A stretch of 64,000 nt of DNA from Metapseudomonas otitidis (GTDB lineage: Bacteria > Pseudomonadota > Gammaproteobacteria > Pseudomonadales > Pseudomonadaceae). Shown here piece after piece: positions 49,970 through 58,079 of this stretch. Within the stretch, counting starts at the first letter, position 1. The number at the start of each line of letters is the position of its first letter. Below the pieces are notes generated by a model. It was not told the origin of the DNA and made no database searches. It saw only the letters and a program-made list of their open reading frames with translations. The stretch covers positions 62,001 to 126,000 of the forward strand of contig NZ_FOJP01000009.1 in assembly GCF_900111835.1 (NCBI RefSeq), written 5' to 3'. Position numbers and translations under genes: made by a program.

Positions 49970-50658
49970 GCGAAGCCGGCCCCTCCCTGGGCGCCTGGCA
50001 ACTGCTGCGCCTGGCCAGCCCCCAGCTGCCCATCGGCGGCTACAGCTATTCCCAGGGGCTGGAGATGGCCGTGGACCAGGGCCAGGTGCACGACACCGAA
50101 AGCGCCCGGCGCTGGCTGGACGACCAGCTGCGCCTCAACCTCGCCCGCTTCGAAGCGCCCATGCTGCTCGACCTCTGCCAGGCCGCCGCCGACGAGGACT
50201 GGGCGCGCCTGCTGCAACTGGGCGCCGAGCAGCGCGCCAGCCGCGAGACCCGCGAACTGCACCTGGAATGCCGGCAGATGGGCTACTCCCTGCAACAGCT
50301 GCTGGAGGGCCTGCCCGAGCTGGATGCCCCGGCCCGCGACGCCCTGGCCCGCCAGGGCGAACCCACCCTCGGCGTCGCCTGGGCGCTGGCCGCCCGCGCC
50401 TGGCGCATCCGCCCCGACGAGGCCCTTGGCGCCTGGCTCTGGGGCTGGCTGGAGAACCAGCTGGCTGTGCTGATGAAGACCCTGCCCCTGGGCCAGCAGG
50501 CCGCCCAGCGCCTCACCTCGCACCTGCTGCCGAGCCTCCAGGCCGCGAGCCTGGCCGCCCGCACACCCCCTTCCCACCCACGGGGCAGCGCCGCTTTCGG
50601 CCTGGCCCTGGCGAGCATGGCGCACGAGCGCCAGTACAGCCGCCTGTTCCGTTCCTAG
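49966..50658 (+). CDS. ureF: UreF urease accessory protein
   Basis: 230 residues. WQLLRLASPQLPIGGYSYSQGLEMAVDQG is the UreF signature opening, and LPLGQQAAQRLTSHLLP comes late. It acts with UreD/H and UreG to insert nickel into urease, serving as an activator of the UreG GTPase. It starts at GTG 49966 within the ureE stop codon (GTGA). The ureG start is 9 bp after its stop. All three are one operon. Confidence 0.94.
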   Translation: MSEAGPSLGAWQLLRLASPQLPIGGYSYSQGLEMAVDQGQVHDTESARRWLDDQLRLNLARFEAPMLLDLCQAAADEDWARLLQLGAEQRASRETRELHLECRQMGYSLQQLLEGLPELDAPARDALARQGEPTLGVAWALAARAWRIRPDEALGAWLWGWLENQLAVLMKTLPLGQQAAQRLTSHLLPSLQAASLAARTPPSHPRGSAAFGLALASMAHERQYSRLFRS

Positions 50659-50667
50659 GAGAGCACC

Positions 50668-51282
50668 ATGAACAGCCAACCCCTGCGCGTCGGCATCGGC
50701 GGCCCCGTCGGCTCCGGCAAGACCGCCCTCACCCTCGCCCTCTGCCGTGCCCTGCGCGAGCGCTACAACATCGCCGTGGTGACCAACGACATCTACACCC
50801 AGGAAGACGCCCAGTTCCTGGTGCGCAACGAGGCCCTGGAGCCCGAGCGCATCATCGGCGTGGAGACCGGCGGCTGCCCGCACACCGCCATCCGCGAGGA
50901 CGCCTCCATCAACCTGGAGGCGGTGGACCAGCTCAACCGCCGCTTCCCGGGCCTGGACCTGATCCTGGTGGAATCCGGCGGCGACAACCTCTCCGCCACC
51001 TTCAGCCCCGAGCTATCGGACCTGACCCTCTACGTGATCGACGTCTCCGCCGGCGACAAGCTGCCGCGCAAGGGCGGCCCCGGCATCTGCAAGTCCGACC
51101 TGCTGGTGATCAACAAGATCGACCTGGCGCCCATGGTCGGTGCCTCGCTGGAGGTGATGGAACGCGACGCCCGCAAGATGCGCGGCGAGCGGCCCTTCGT
51201 GTTCAGCAACCAGAAGGTCGGCCAGGGCCTGGACGACATCATCGCCTTCATCGAAAAACAGGGCCTGCTCGGCGCAGCCTGA
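50668..51282 (+). CDS. ureG: UreG urease accessory GTPase
   Basis: 204 residues. The P-loop is [18 protein letters not shown] (about 8-25), [12 protein letters not shown] is switch I, and [16 protein letters not shown] carries the CPH nickel-binding motif. [10 protein letters not shown] is the guanine-binding NKxD. It hydrolyses GTP to drive nickel insertion into urease. No ureABC or ureD genes are in this window, so they must lie elsewhere or be absent. Confidence 0.96.
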   Translation: MNSQPLRVGIGGPVGSGKTALTLALCRALRERYNIAVVTNDIYTQEDAQFLVRNEALEPERIIGVETGGCPHTAIREDASINLEAVDQLNRRFPGLDLILVESGGDNLSATFSPELSDLTLYVIDVSAGDKLPRKGGPGICKSDLLVINKIDLAPMVGASLEVMERDARKMRGERPFVFSNQKVGQGLDDIIAFIEKQGLLGAA

Positions 51283-51300
51283 CCCCCACAAGGAGCCCCC

Positions 51301-51873
51301 ATGAACCTGCGCAAATCCCTCTTCGCCCTCGCCCTGTTCTGCACCCCGGCACTGGCCTTCGCCCACGCCGGGCATGACCACTCCGGGCTGATGGCCGGCG
51401 TCGCCCACCCGGTGACCGGCCTCGACCACCTGCTGGCCATGCTCGCCGTCGGCCTCTGGGCCGCCCAGCAACAGGGCCGTGCCCGCTGGGCCCTGCCGCT
51501 GACCTTCGTCGCCACCCTGCTGCTCGGCGGTCTGCTGGGCTTCCAGGGCCTGCAGCTGCCCTTCATGGAAACCGGCATCGCCGCCTCCGTGCTCGCCCTC
51601 GGCCTGCTGGTGGCCGTGGCCGTGCGCCCGCCGATGGCCGTCGCCGTGACCATGACCGCCCTGTTCGCCCTGGCCCACGGCGTCGCCCACGGCCTGGAGC
51701 TGCCGGAGCTGGCCAGCCCCTGGGGCTACGCCGCCGGCTTCGTCGCCGCTACCGCCGCCCTGCATGCCATCGGCTACGCCCTGGTGCGCACCCTGCCCCT
51801 GGCCGCCGCGCCCCTGGTACGCATCGCCGGCGGCGCCTCGGCCGTCGCCGGGGCCTGGTTGCTGGCGGGCTGA
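51301..51873 (+). CDS. HupE/UreJ-family nickel/cobalt permease-like protein
   Basis: 190 residues. A signal-like first segment is followed by HAGHDHSGLMAGVAHPVTGLDHLLAMLAVGLWA, the metal-binding HxxxxDH motif of HupE/UreJ proteins. Five to six helices follow (LALAHGVAHG-like motif in the middle). It begins 18 bp after ureG and probably imports nickel for urease. The operon seems to end at the hairpin at 51992-52019. Confidence 0.9.
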   Translation: MNLRKSLFALALFCTPALAFAHAGHDHSGLMAGVAHPVTGLDHLLAMLAVGLWAAQQQGRARWALPLTFVATLLLGGLLGFQGLQLPFMETGIAASVLALGLLVAVAVRPPMAVAVTMTALFALAHGVAHGLELPELASPWGYAAGFVAATAALHAIGYALVRTLPLAAAPLVRIAGGASAVAGAWLLAG

Positions 51874-51991
51874 AAGGCTCGCCCCCAGGAAGTACAGGCC
51901 GGCCCCATCTCACCATTGCCATGAGCATGAGGAATTTTCTGAAACCGCTTTCCTGAGCTTGTTCCTGGCCCGCAGGGCTCCTAAGTTCGCC

Positions 51992-52022
51992 CGGTCGCGG
52001 CAAACGCCGCGACCGGGTTTGA
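51992..52022 (+). terminator. Terminator of the urease accessory operon
   Basis: CCCGGTCGCGGC-AAAC-GCCGCGACCGGG is a perfect 12-bp stem followed by TTT, about 118 bp after hupE. Confidence 0.65.
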
Positions 52023-52257
52023 CGACCTGAAGCAAACGGCGCGATAGCGCCTACGGGACAAGTGGAGAGCGGCGTACGCTCTCCGCGAGTCCTGGCTGGC
52101 ATGCAGTTTTTCTGGCTGCAGCCTGTAATGGCGGATCGCGTGGGGAGACCCTTGTGGTCTGCCGGCTCCGTTTGCCCGGTTCGTCAACCCCACGCGATCC
52201 TCCACCCTTTGACGACGACAAGGGATGGAGGCGGAGAACTGCAAACGGAGTCTTGCC
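52023..52257 (+). other. Folded leader upstream of the antirepressor-like gene
   Basis: This untranslated stretch contains a perfect 13-bp inverted repeat, GGATCGCGTGGGG (52133-52145) with CCCCACGCGATCC (52188-52200), enclosing a small hairpin AGACC-CTTGT-GGTCT (52146-52160). Directly after it comes a second hairpin, TCCACCCTTTG with CAAGGGATGGA (52201-52229, one mismatch). The gene starts 28 bp later. No open frame is convincing. It looks like a structured leader RNA. Confidence 0.5.
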
Positions 52258-52707
52258 ATGGAAGATGCATACATCCCCATCACTTTCATCCGCCATAAGC
52301 GTCCATTGCGCGGCGTGATGATCGACAACCAGCCCTGGTTCAGCACCTACGACTTCGCCCGCTTGCTGGGCCTGCACCACCCGCATTCGTTGCACAGGCG
52401 TCTTCGTGCACATGAAACACAGCGCGTACGACTGACCTACCGAACAGGTAGCGAAGAGATTGTCGATGTCATGAACGAAGCCGGGCTCTACAAGGCACTT
52501 ATCCGTTTTGGCCATCCGGAAACCCATCACCTCGATGAGTGGCTGACCCGTGAGGTAATCCCCACCCTCCGTGACCAAAACAACGCAGGGCTCTACGCGC
52601 CTCGACGCGTGATGATCGGTTGGCAGAACCAACGGCTATCGCTGCTGGAGTGGCAAGGCGAGCTGTGGATGCACTGGGAAGACGTACCTCGCCATCTGAC
52701 CCAGTAG
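52258..52707 (+). CDS. BRO-N domain protein, phage-antirepressor-like
   Basis: 149 residues. The BRO-N domain includes PWFSTYDFARLLGLHHPHSLHRRLRAHETQRVRL, IVDVMNEAGLYKALIRFGHPETHHLDEWLTREVIPTLRDQ, typical of phage antirepressors such as those in lambdoid and Pseudomonas prophages. It has lost any C-terminal KilA-C-type domain; only LLEWQGELWMHWEDVPRHL follows. ATG 52258 has GGAG 7 bases upstream and is preferred over 52225. It stands alone, with no phage genes nearby, so it may be domesticated. Confidence 0.85.
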   Translation: MEDAYIPITFIRHKRPLRGVMIDNQPWFSTYDFARLLGLHHPHSLHRRLRAHETQRVRLTYRTGSEEIVDVMNEAGLYKALIRFGHPETHHLDEWLTREVIPTLRDQNNAGLYAPRRVMIGWQNQRLSLLEWQGELWMHWEDVPRHLTQ

Positions 52708-52716
52708 ATGCCCCCA

Positions 52717-52742
52717 AGTTGCCCCGTGCGCACGGGGCAACT
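52717..52742. terminator. Perfect 26-bp palindrome after the antirepressor-like gene
   Basis: AGTTGCCCCGTG-CG-CACGGGGCAACT pairs perfectly over 12 bp with a 2-base centre, 10 bp after the stop codon at 52707. There is no T-run. It could be a terminator or a protein-binding site. Confidence 0.5.
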
Positions 52743-52919
52743 CCAAAGCTGAATAGCTTCTCCTGGCGAAAAATCGTCCGCCATTCGGCAGCCCACGGAA
52801 CGCAAGGCCTGCAGCAATCTACCCAGAAGATACCCACAGGCTGGCCCACCGTTTATGTGGGCAGCCCCGGCCCCGCCCCCCACACGCGGGGCCCCTGGGA
52901 CACCTCGCCACTCGCGGCG

Positions 52920-52937
52920 CTTTCATGTCTTTGTCAT
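52920..52937 (+). promoter_or_regulatory. Pho box upstream of the phosphodiesterase gene
   Basis: CTTTCAT-GTCT-TTGTCAT has two seven-base repeats, each one mismatch from CTGTCAT, with the correct 4-bp spacer. A possible -10 (TCTGAT) begins about 10 bp later. The next gene hydrolyses glycerophosphodiesters, a classic phosphate-starvation function. Confidence 0.6.
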
Positions 52938-52987
52938 AGTCGCCGGGTCTGATTCGGCACGCCCGTCTTCATCGAAATGGAAGCCCC

Positions 52988-53902
52988 ATGAAACGCTTTG
53001 CCCGGTTCTGCCTCGTTCCGCTCTGCCTCCTGGCCATCGCCCTGCTGGGCATGGCGCTGACCAGTCGCCCGGTGGAGCGGCCGGCGGTGCTCGCCGGGCT
53101 GGGGGACCACCCGCTGGTGATCGCCCATCGCGGCGGCCGAGGGTTGTGGCCGGAGAACACCCTGTTCGCCTTCGAGCGCGCGGCCGCGCTGGGGGTGGAC
53201 ATGCTGGAGATGGACCTGCGCCTGACCGCCGACGGCCAGGTGGTGGTGCTGCATGACGCCACCGTGGACCGTACCACCGAGGGCAGCGGCGCGGTGGCCG
53301 CCCTCAGCCTCGCGCAGGTGCAGGCGCTGGACGCCGGCTACCGCTGGACCGCCGACGGCGGCGAGAGCCACCCCTACCGGGGCCAGGGTGTGCGCATCCC
53401 CACCCTCGACGCGGTGCTGCAGGGCTTCCCGCAGGTGGCCAAGGTCATCGAGATCAAGGTGCCCGACGTGGGGCTGGAAGAACGCCTGTGCAGCGCCCTG
53501 CAGCAGGCCGGGCAGCGCGACCGGGTCATCGTCGGCAGCTTCTACGAGCGCAGCCTCACGCACTTCCGCAGCGTCTGCCCCGGTGTGGCCACCTCGGCTG
53601 GGCCGACCTCGGTGAAGCTGCTGGTGGTGCTGCAGAGCCTCGGCCTGGAACGCCTGCTGAGCCCCTCCTACGAGGCCCTGCAGATCCCCGAGGAACACGC
53701 CGGGATGCAGCTCGCCACGCCGTCGATGATGCGCAGCGCCCGCGAGCGCGGGCTGAGCGTGCAGATGTGGACCATCAACGAACAACCGGTGATGCAGCGC
53801 CTGCTGGACATGGGCGCCCAGGCGCTGATCACCGACTACCCCGACCGCGCCCTGCAGCTGCTGGGGCGGTCGACCCGCCTCACTTCGCTGAACGATCGAT
53901 AG
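52988..53902 (+). CDS. Glycerophosphodiester phosphodiesterase
   Basis: 304 residues. An N-terminal membrane anchor or signal (FCLVPLCLLAIALLGMAL) is followed by the GDPD domain: VIAHRGGRGLWPENTLFAFERAAALGVDMLEMDLRLTADGQVVVLHD, which holds the catalytic HRG...EN...E.D and later H. LITDYPDRALQLL is the typical end. It frees glycerol-3-phosphate from deacylated phospholipids in the periplasm. The Pho box upstream suggests induction by phosphate limitation. Its 3' end overlaps the convergent dehydrogenase by 23 bp. Confidence 0.92.
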   Translation: MKRFARFCLVPLCLLAIALLGMALTSRPVERPAVLAGLGDHPLVIAHRGGRGLWPENTLFAFERAAALGVDMLEMDLRLTADGQVVVLHDATVDRTTEGSGAVAALSLAQVQALDAGYRWTADGGESHPYRGQGVRIPTLDAVLQGFPQVAKVIEIKVPDVGLEERLCSALQQAGQRDRVIVGSFYERSLTHFRSVCPGVATSAGPTSVKLLVVLQSLGLERLLSPSYEALQIPEEHAGMQLATPSMMRSARERGLSVQMWTINEQPVMQRLLDMGAQALITDYPDRALQLLGRSTRLTSLNDR

Positions 53903-54644
53903 CGAAGCCGGCCCAGGTCTGGCTCACCGGCATCAGCTCCAGGGTGTTGATGTTGATGTGGGCCGGCTGGTTCATCACCCAGAAGATGGTCTCGGCGATG
54001 TCCTGCGGCTGGATCGGCTCGGCCCCGGCATAGGTGGCGTCATAGCGCGCCTGGTCGCCGCCGAAGCGCACCAGGGAGAACTCGCTCTCGCACAGGCCCG
54101 GCTCGATGTCGGTGACGCGCACCCCGGTGCCCACCAGGTCGTTGCGCAGGTTCAGCGAGAACTGCCGGACGAAGGCCTTGGTGCCGCCGTACACGTGGCT
54201 GCCCGGATAGGGGTAGGTGCCGGCGATGGAGCCGAGATTGACGATGCCGGCGCCCCGGCCGTGGGCGATCAGGCGCGGCAGCAGCAGGCGGGTGCTGTAG
54301 AGCAGGCCCTTGATGTTGGTGTCCACCATGGTGTCCCAGTCATCCAGGCTGCACTTGGGCGCCGGGTCGGTGCCCAGGGCCAGGCCGGCGTTGTTGATCA
54401 GCCCCTGCAGGCGGTCGAACTGGGCGGGCAGGCCGGCGATGGCGGCTTCCATGGCCTGGCGGTCGCGCACGTCCACGGTCAGCGGCAGCACCTCGGTGTG
54501 GGCCGAGAGTTCGGCGGCCAGGGCCTTCAGGCGGTCTTCGCGGCGACCGGTGATAACCAGCTTCCAGCCCGCCTGGGCGAAGCGACGGGCACAGGCTTCG
54601 CCGAACCCGGAGGTGGCGCCGGTGATGAACAGGGTGGATGTCAT
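53880..54644 (-). CDS. ydfG: Short-chain dehydrogenase (YdfG-type 3-hydroxy acid dehydrogenase)
   Basis: 254 residues. The NADP motif is LFITGATSGFGEACARRF (5-22). The catalytic residues are Ser in NLGSIAGTYPYPGS, and Tyr-x-x-x-Lys in HVYGGTKAF. GLINNAGLALGTDPAPKCSLDDWDTMVDTNIKG matches YdfG, which oxidises L-allo-threonine, serine and 3-hydroxy acids. The start ATG 54644 begins the family sequence. It converges on the phosphodiesterase gene. Confidence 0.88.
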   Translation of the reverse strand: MTSTLFITGATSGFGEACARRFAQAGWKLVITGRREDRLKALAAELSAHTEVLPLTVDVRDRQAMEAAIAGLPAQFDRLQGLINNAGLALGTDPAPKCSLDDWDTMVDTNIKGLLYSTRLLLPRLIAHGRGAGIVNLGSIAGTYPYPGSHVYGGTKAFVRQFSLNLRNDLVGTGVRVTDIEPGLCESEFSLVRFGGDQARYDATYAGAEPIQPQDIAETIFWVMNQPAHININTLELMPVSQTWAGFAIDRSAK

Positions 54645-54788
54645 GGAATCTCTCCTCGCTGGGGCGGGCTATGTCACGGGGCGCCCACAGTGCCAGAAAG
54701 CGGGCGGGTTCTCCTAGCCCGTGGCGGATTTCCAGGCGGCCGCCAACGGGCCCTTGCAGGGCGTGGGATTGCGCCATCCGCCCCCAGG

Positions 54789-54797
54789 TTTTCCACA
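54789..54797 (+). promoter_or_regulatory. DnaA box (TTTTCCACA)
   Basis: Fits the TTWTNCACA consensus. A further related sequence, TGTTCCACA, lies 14 bp further on (54812-54820). Confidence 0.5.
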
Positions 54798-55002
54798 GGC
54801 AGGCCACAGGCTGTTCCACAGATCGTGGGGACAACTCCAGCGGGCCTGGACACGCCGGCCCGGCTGTTCGCCTTTATTCGTGAACGCCAGCAACCACGAG
54901 GCCTCCAGGGAATCCTTCCGGCGCTTCTGGTGATTTTTCGAGCAGCCTGCCCGGCGCCCCGACGGCAGGGGCTGCCGGCCAGGGCTCCAGAGCTTGCCCA
55001 CA

Positions 55003-55031
55003 CAGTTATCCACAGGTCACGGGGATAACTG
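55003..55031. promoter_or_regulatory. Perfect DnaA box inside an inverted repeat
   Basis: TTATCCACA (55006-55014) is exactly the DnaA consensus. CAGTTATCC (55003-55011) and GGATAACTG (55023-55031) form a perfect 9-bp dyad around it, giving a second weaker box on the other strand. Confidence 0.6.
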
Positions 55032-55284
55032 CCAGGGCACTTCAAGGCCCGCGCGCAAGCAACTGTTCTGCTTAAAAAAAGCCTGGCTGTACGAATCCCG
55101 AGCAAGCGACGCGGGCGACCGCCGGTCGGGCCCGGCAGCCAGCTGCCCACATGTTTTCAACAGCCCGGCCCACAGATTTTGTGAGCAGCGCGAGGCGCCC
55201 GCCTGCCGCCGGTAGGGGTGCATTCATTCGTCCAGGAAGCGTGCGGTGCCGTAGGGAGGGCTTCAGCCCACACTGACCACCGCT

Positions 55285-55320
55285 GGTGGGCTGAAGCGGA
55301 ACGCCGCCCGGCCACCCTAC
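55285..55320 (-). repeat. Dispersed intergenic repeat, copy 2
   Basis: Inverted copy of 9566-9602, differing at two positions over 36-37 bp. A related truncated element (CGTAGGGAGGGCTTCAGCC) lies just before it near 55250, so the two can form a long hairpin. Confidence 0.7.
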
Positions 55321-55464
55321 ATGGCCGCCACGGACGGGCATCGATGCGGTTCGCTGAGCTCACCGCATCCTACGGACAGGCTCTGTGCGCCTTGGATGGC
55401 GCTCTTTCCATCCACCATTGGCGCTCGCCCTGACCCCGCCTGGTGGGCCGGTGGAGCGCCTGGC

Positions 55465-56394
55465 TCAGGCGCCGGCCAACAGCACCCGCGCGGCCACCAG
55501 GTCTTCCAGGGCATAGCCCACCGACTTGAACAGGGTGATCTCCGTGGCATCGCGTCGGGCGCCGCGTCCGGCGAGCAGGTCGCGCAGCTCGGTGTCGAGG
55601 CGGTCGGCGTCGAAGGCGCCGTCGGCCATGGCGAACAGCAGGTCGCCGGCTTCCTCCAGCGCGCCTTCGCGGGTGTCCACCACCACACGGGCGCGGCCCA
55701 CGGCGGCGGAGTCGGTCTCCCGCATGCTCGGCAGGAAGGCGCCGACCAGGTCGAGGTGGGTGCCGGGGAGCAGCCATTCGCCCCGCACCAGCGGCTCGCG
55801 GGAGGTGGTGACGCAGCTGATGCAGTCCGCCGTGGCCACGGCGCTGGCCAGGTCGCCGACCGCCTGCACCGGGTAGCCCTCGTCGCGCAGTGCGGTGGCC
55901 AACGCCGCCGCCTTGCCCGCGTCACGGCCCCAGAGTTCGATGCGGCGGTAGCCGCGCACGCAGGCATGGGCCCGCACCATGTGCCGCGCCAGGGTGCCGG
56001 TGCCCACCACCAGCAGGCGCTCGGCGTCGGCGCGTACCAGGTGATCGGCCGCCAGGGCCGAGGTGCAGGCGGTGCGCCGGGCGGTGAGTTCGGAGGCTTC
56101 GAGCAGGGCCAGGGGCTGCCCGGTGACGTCGTCGAACAGGGCGAACACCGCCGCCACGGCGGGCAGGCCCTGGGCGCCGTTGCCGGGGAACACCGTCACC
56201 AGCTTCACGCCGACGCCCTGCCCGGCACGCCACACCGGCATGCACAGCAGCGAGGCGTCCTGCGGCAGGGCGTGGCAGGCGCGCACCGGCGCCTCGGCGG
56301 GCTGCGCCAGGCCCTGGCGCAAGGCTTCGATGAGTGCGGGATAGGCCAGGGTCGCCGCGACCTCGGCATTGGTGAAGAAACGGATGCTGGACAT
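55465..56394 (-). CDS. Ornithine cyclodeaminase / mu-crystallin-type protein, probable ketimine reductase
   Basis: 309 residues of the OCD/mu-crystallin family. N-terminal part: RFFTNAEVAATLAYPALIEALRQGL and VGVKLVTVFPGN, the substrate-binding lysine region. The Rossmann site is RLLVVGTGTLARHMVRAHACVRG. Members include delta-1-piperideine-2-carboxylate / pyrroline-2-carboxylate reductases. It lies 96 bp after livF on the same strand and close to amaA/amaB, so reduction of piperideine-2-carboxylate to pipecolate is the inferred role. ATG 56394 (MSSIRFF) is preferred over 56421. Confidence 0.82.
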   Translation of the reverse strand: MSSIRFFTNAEVAATLAYPALIEALRQGLAQPAEAPVRACHALPQDASLLCMPVWRAGQGVGVKLVTVFPGNGAQGLPAVAAVFALFDDVTGQPLALLEASELTARRTACTSALAADHLVRADAERLLVVGTGTLARHMVRAHACVRGYRRIELWGRDAGKAAALATALRDEGYPVQAVGDLASAVATADCISCVTTSREPLVRGEWLLPGTHLDLVGAFLPSMRETDSAAVGRARVVVDTREGALEEAGDLLFAMADGAFDADRLDTELRDLLAGRGARRDATEITLFKSVGYALEDLVAARVLLAGA

Positions 56395-56490
56395 GACGCG
56401 CTCCTTTGCCGGCACGGCCACCCTGCCGGTGGCCGCGTTCCAGGGGCAGCCGCCCCCGGTGGCCCGGGTGGCGGCGTGGGTGACGGCGGG

Positions 56491-57207
56491 CTAGTGGCCG
56501 CCGAGGTAGGCGTTGCGCACCTCCTGGTTGCCCAGGAGTTCCTCGCCGGTGCCGCTCATGCGGATCTCCCCGGTGACCATCACGTAGGCGCGGTCGGAAA
56601 GCTTCAGCGCGTGGTTGGCGTTCTGCTCCACGAGGAAGATGGTCATGCCGCTCTTCGCCAGCTCCCGCAGGGTCTGGAAGATCTGCTTGACCACGATGGG
56701 CGCGAGCCCGAGGGAGGGCTCGTCCAGCAGCAGCAGCCTGGGGCGGCTCATCAGCGCACGGGCGATGGCGAGCATCTGCTGCTCGCCGCCGGACATGGTC
56801 ATGGCCCGCTGGTTGCGCCGCTCCTTGAGCCGGGGGAAGAGGTCGAACATGCGCTGCATGTCCTCGTCGGCGTGGGCGGTGCCGATGGGGATGGTGCCCA
56901 TCAGCAGGTTCTCCTCCACGCTCATGTCGGGGAACACGCGGCGCCCCTCGGGGGACTGGGCGATGCCGTTGGAGGCCACGTAGTGCGGCGATTTGCGGGT
57001 GATGTCGACGCCCTGGTAGAGGATCTGCCCGGCAGCCGCGCGGGGCTGGCCGAAGATCGACATCAGCAGGGTGGACTTGCCGGCCCCGTTGGCGCCGATG
57101 AGGCTCACCGTCTCCCCTTCGTTGATGTGCAGGCTGACCTGGCGCAGGGCCTGGATGGGCCCGTAGAAGACATCGACGTCCTTGAATTCGAGCAGGGGGG
57201 CACTCAT
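56491..57207 (-). CDS. livF: Branched-chain-type ABC transporter ATPase, LivF-like
   Basis: 238 residues. Walker A is IGANGAGKSTLLMSIF, the signature is MSGGEQQMLAIARALM, and Walker B is LLLLDEPSLGLAP with VEQNAN following as H-loop context. The short length is that of LivF/BraG. ATG 57207 overlaps the stop of livG by 4 bp (ATGA). It energises amino-acid uptake together with LivG through LivHM. Confidence 0.93.
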   Translation of the reverse strand: MSAPLLEFKDVDVFYGPIQALRQVSLHINEGETVSLIGANGAGKSTLLMSIFGQPRAAAGQILYQGVDITRKSPHYVASNGIAQSPEGRRVFPDMSVEENLLMGTIPIGTAHADEDMQRMFDLFPRLKERRNQRAMTMSGGEQQMLAIARALMSRPRLLLLDEPSLGLAPIVVKQIFQTLRELAKSGMTIFLVEQNANHALKLSDRAYVMVTGEIRMSGTGEELLGNQEVRNAYLGGH

Positions 57208-58079
57208 GCGACCTCCTCCTCGTCGGCGCCCAGGTAGGCGGCGATCACCTTCGGGTCGTTGCGGATCGCATCGGGGCCGCCCTGGGCGATCACCACGCCG
57301 TGGTCCAGCACCACGATGTGGTCGGAAATGCTCATCACCATGCCCATGTCGTGCTCGATCAACAGTACGGTCAGTTGGTGTTCGTCGCGCAGCGTGCGGA
57401 TGATCCGGCTGAGCGCCTCGGTTTCCGCCGGGTTGAGACCGGCGGCGGGTTCGTCCAGGCAGATCAGCTGCGGCCGGGTGCACATGGCGCGGGCGATCTC
57501 CAGGCGGCGCTGCTGGCCGTAGGAGAGTTCGCCGGCCAGGCGGTTGGCGCAGTCGGTGAGGTCCACCACCTCCAGCCAGTAGAAGGCGTGGTCCAGGGCC
57601 TCCTGCTCGGCGCGGCGGAAGCCCGGGGTGTTGAGCACGCCGGCCAGCAGGTTGCGGTTGACCCACATGTGCTGGGCCACCAGCAGGTTCTCCACCACCG
57701 ACATCTCCCGGAACAGGCGGATGTTCTGGAAGGTGCGCGCGAGCCCGGCGCGGTTCACCAGGTGGGTGCCGCCGAACATCTTGTAGTAGAGGCGGCTGCC
57801 GAAGCGCGCCGGGTTGACGAAGTCGGTGGGCTGGAAGGGCTCGCCGAGCACCTGGATGACGTCGGTGGAGGTGCCCCGGGCGTCCAGCAGGATGCTGCCG
57901 CCGGTGGCCTTGTAGAAGCCGGTGAGGCAGTTGAACACCGTGGTCTTGCCGGCGCCGTTGGGGCCGATCAGCGCCGAGATGGAATGGCGCTGGATGTCCA
58001 GGCTGACGTCGTTGAGGGCCTTGATGCCGCCGAAGTGCATCATCAGGTTGCGCACGCTGAGGATGGTGTCCTGGCTCAT
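57204..58079 (-). CDS. livG: Branched-chain-type ABC transporter ATPase, LivG-like
   Basis: 291 residues. Walker A is IGPNGAGKTTVFNCLTG, the signature is LSYGQQRRLEIARAM, and Walker B is LICLDEPAAGLNP. GLARTFQNIRLFREMSVVENLLVAQH is typical of LivG/BraF. ATG 58079 is used (MSQDTILSV), which overlaps the livM stop (ATGA). It works as a heterodimer with LivF. Confidence 0.93.
   Translation of the reverse strand: MSQDTILSVRNLMMHFGGIKALNDVSLDIQRHSISALIGPNGAGKTTVFNCLTGFYKATGGSILLDARGTSTDVIQVLGEPFQPTDFVNPARFGSRLYYKMFGGTHLVNRAGLARTFQNIRLFREMSVVENLLVAQHMWVNRNLLAGVLNTPGFRRAEQEALDHAFYWLEVVDLTDCANRLAGELSYGQQRRLEIARAMCTRPQLICLDEPAAGLNPAETEALSRIIRTLRDEHQLTVLLIEHDMGMVMSISDHIVVLDHGVVIAQGGPDAIRNDPKVIAAYLGADEEEVA

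Larger units (their letters stand above)
54645..55464. other. Gene-free 820-bp region with DnaA boxes
   Basis: No convincing gene on either strand. It holds a perfect DnaA box TTATCCACA (55006-55014), a consensus-compatible TTTTCCACA (54789-54797), weaker variants near 54812 and 55154, a 9-bp dyad CAGTTATCC / GGATAACTG (55003-55031), and at its end the second dispersed repeat (55285-55320). Confidence 0.6.

Noticed and set aside
52258-52707. A prophage
   Set aside because: Only the antirepressor-like gene has phage affinity; flanking genes are ordinary chromosomal genes and no integrase, tail, capsid or attachment repeats are visible.
54789-55020. CRISPR-like spacing of repeated TTCCACA sequences
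   Set aside because: The repeats are only nine bases, irregularly spaced and match DnaA boxes.
54645-55464. A replication origin
   Set aside because: DnaA boxes are present but there is no dnaA, rpmH or gyrB, no clear AT-rich unwinding element, and no plasmid replication gene; a DnaA-binding locus is the most that can be said.
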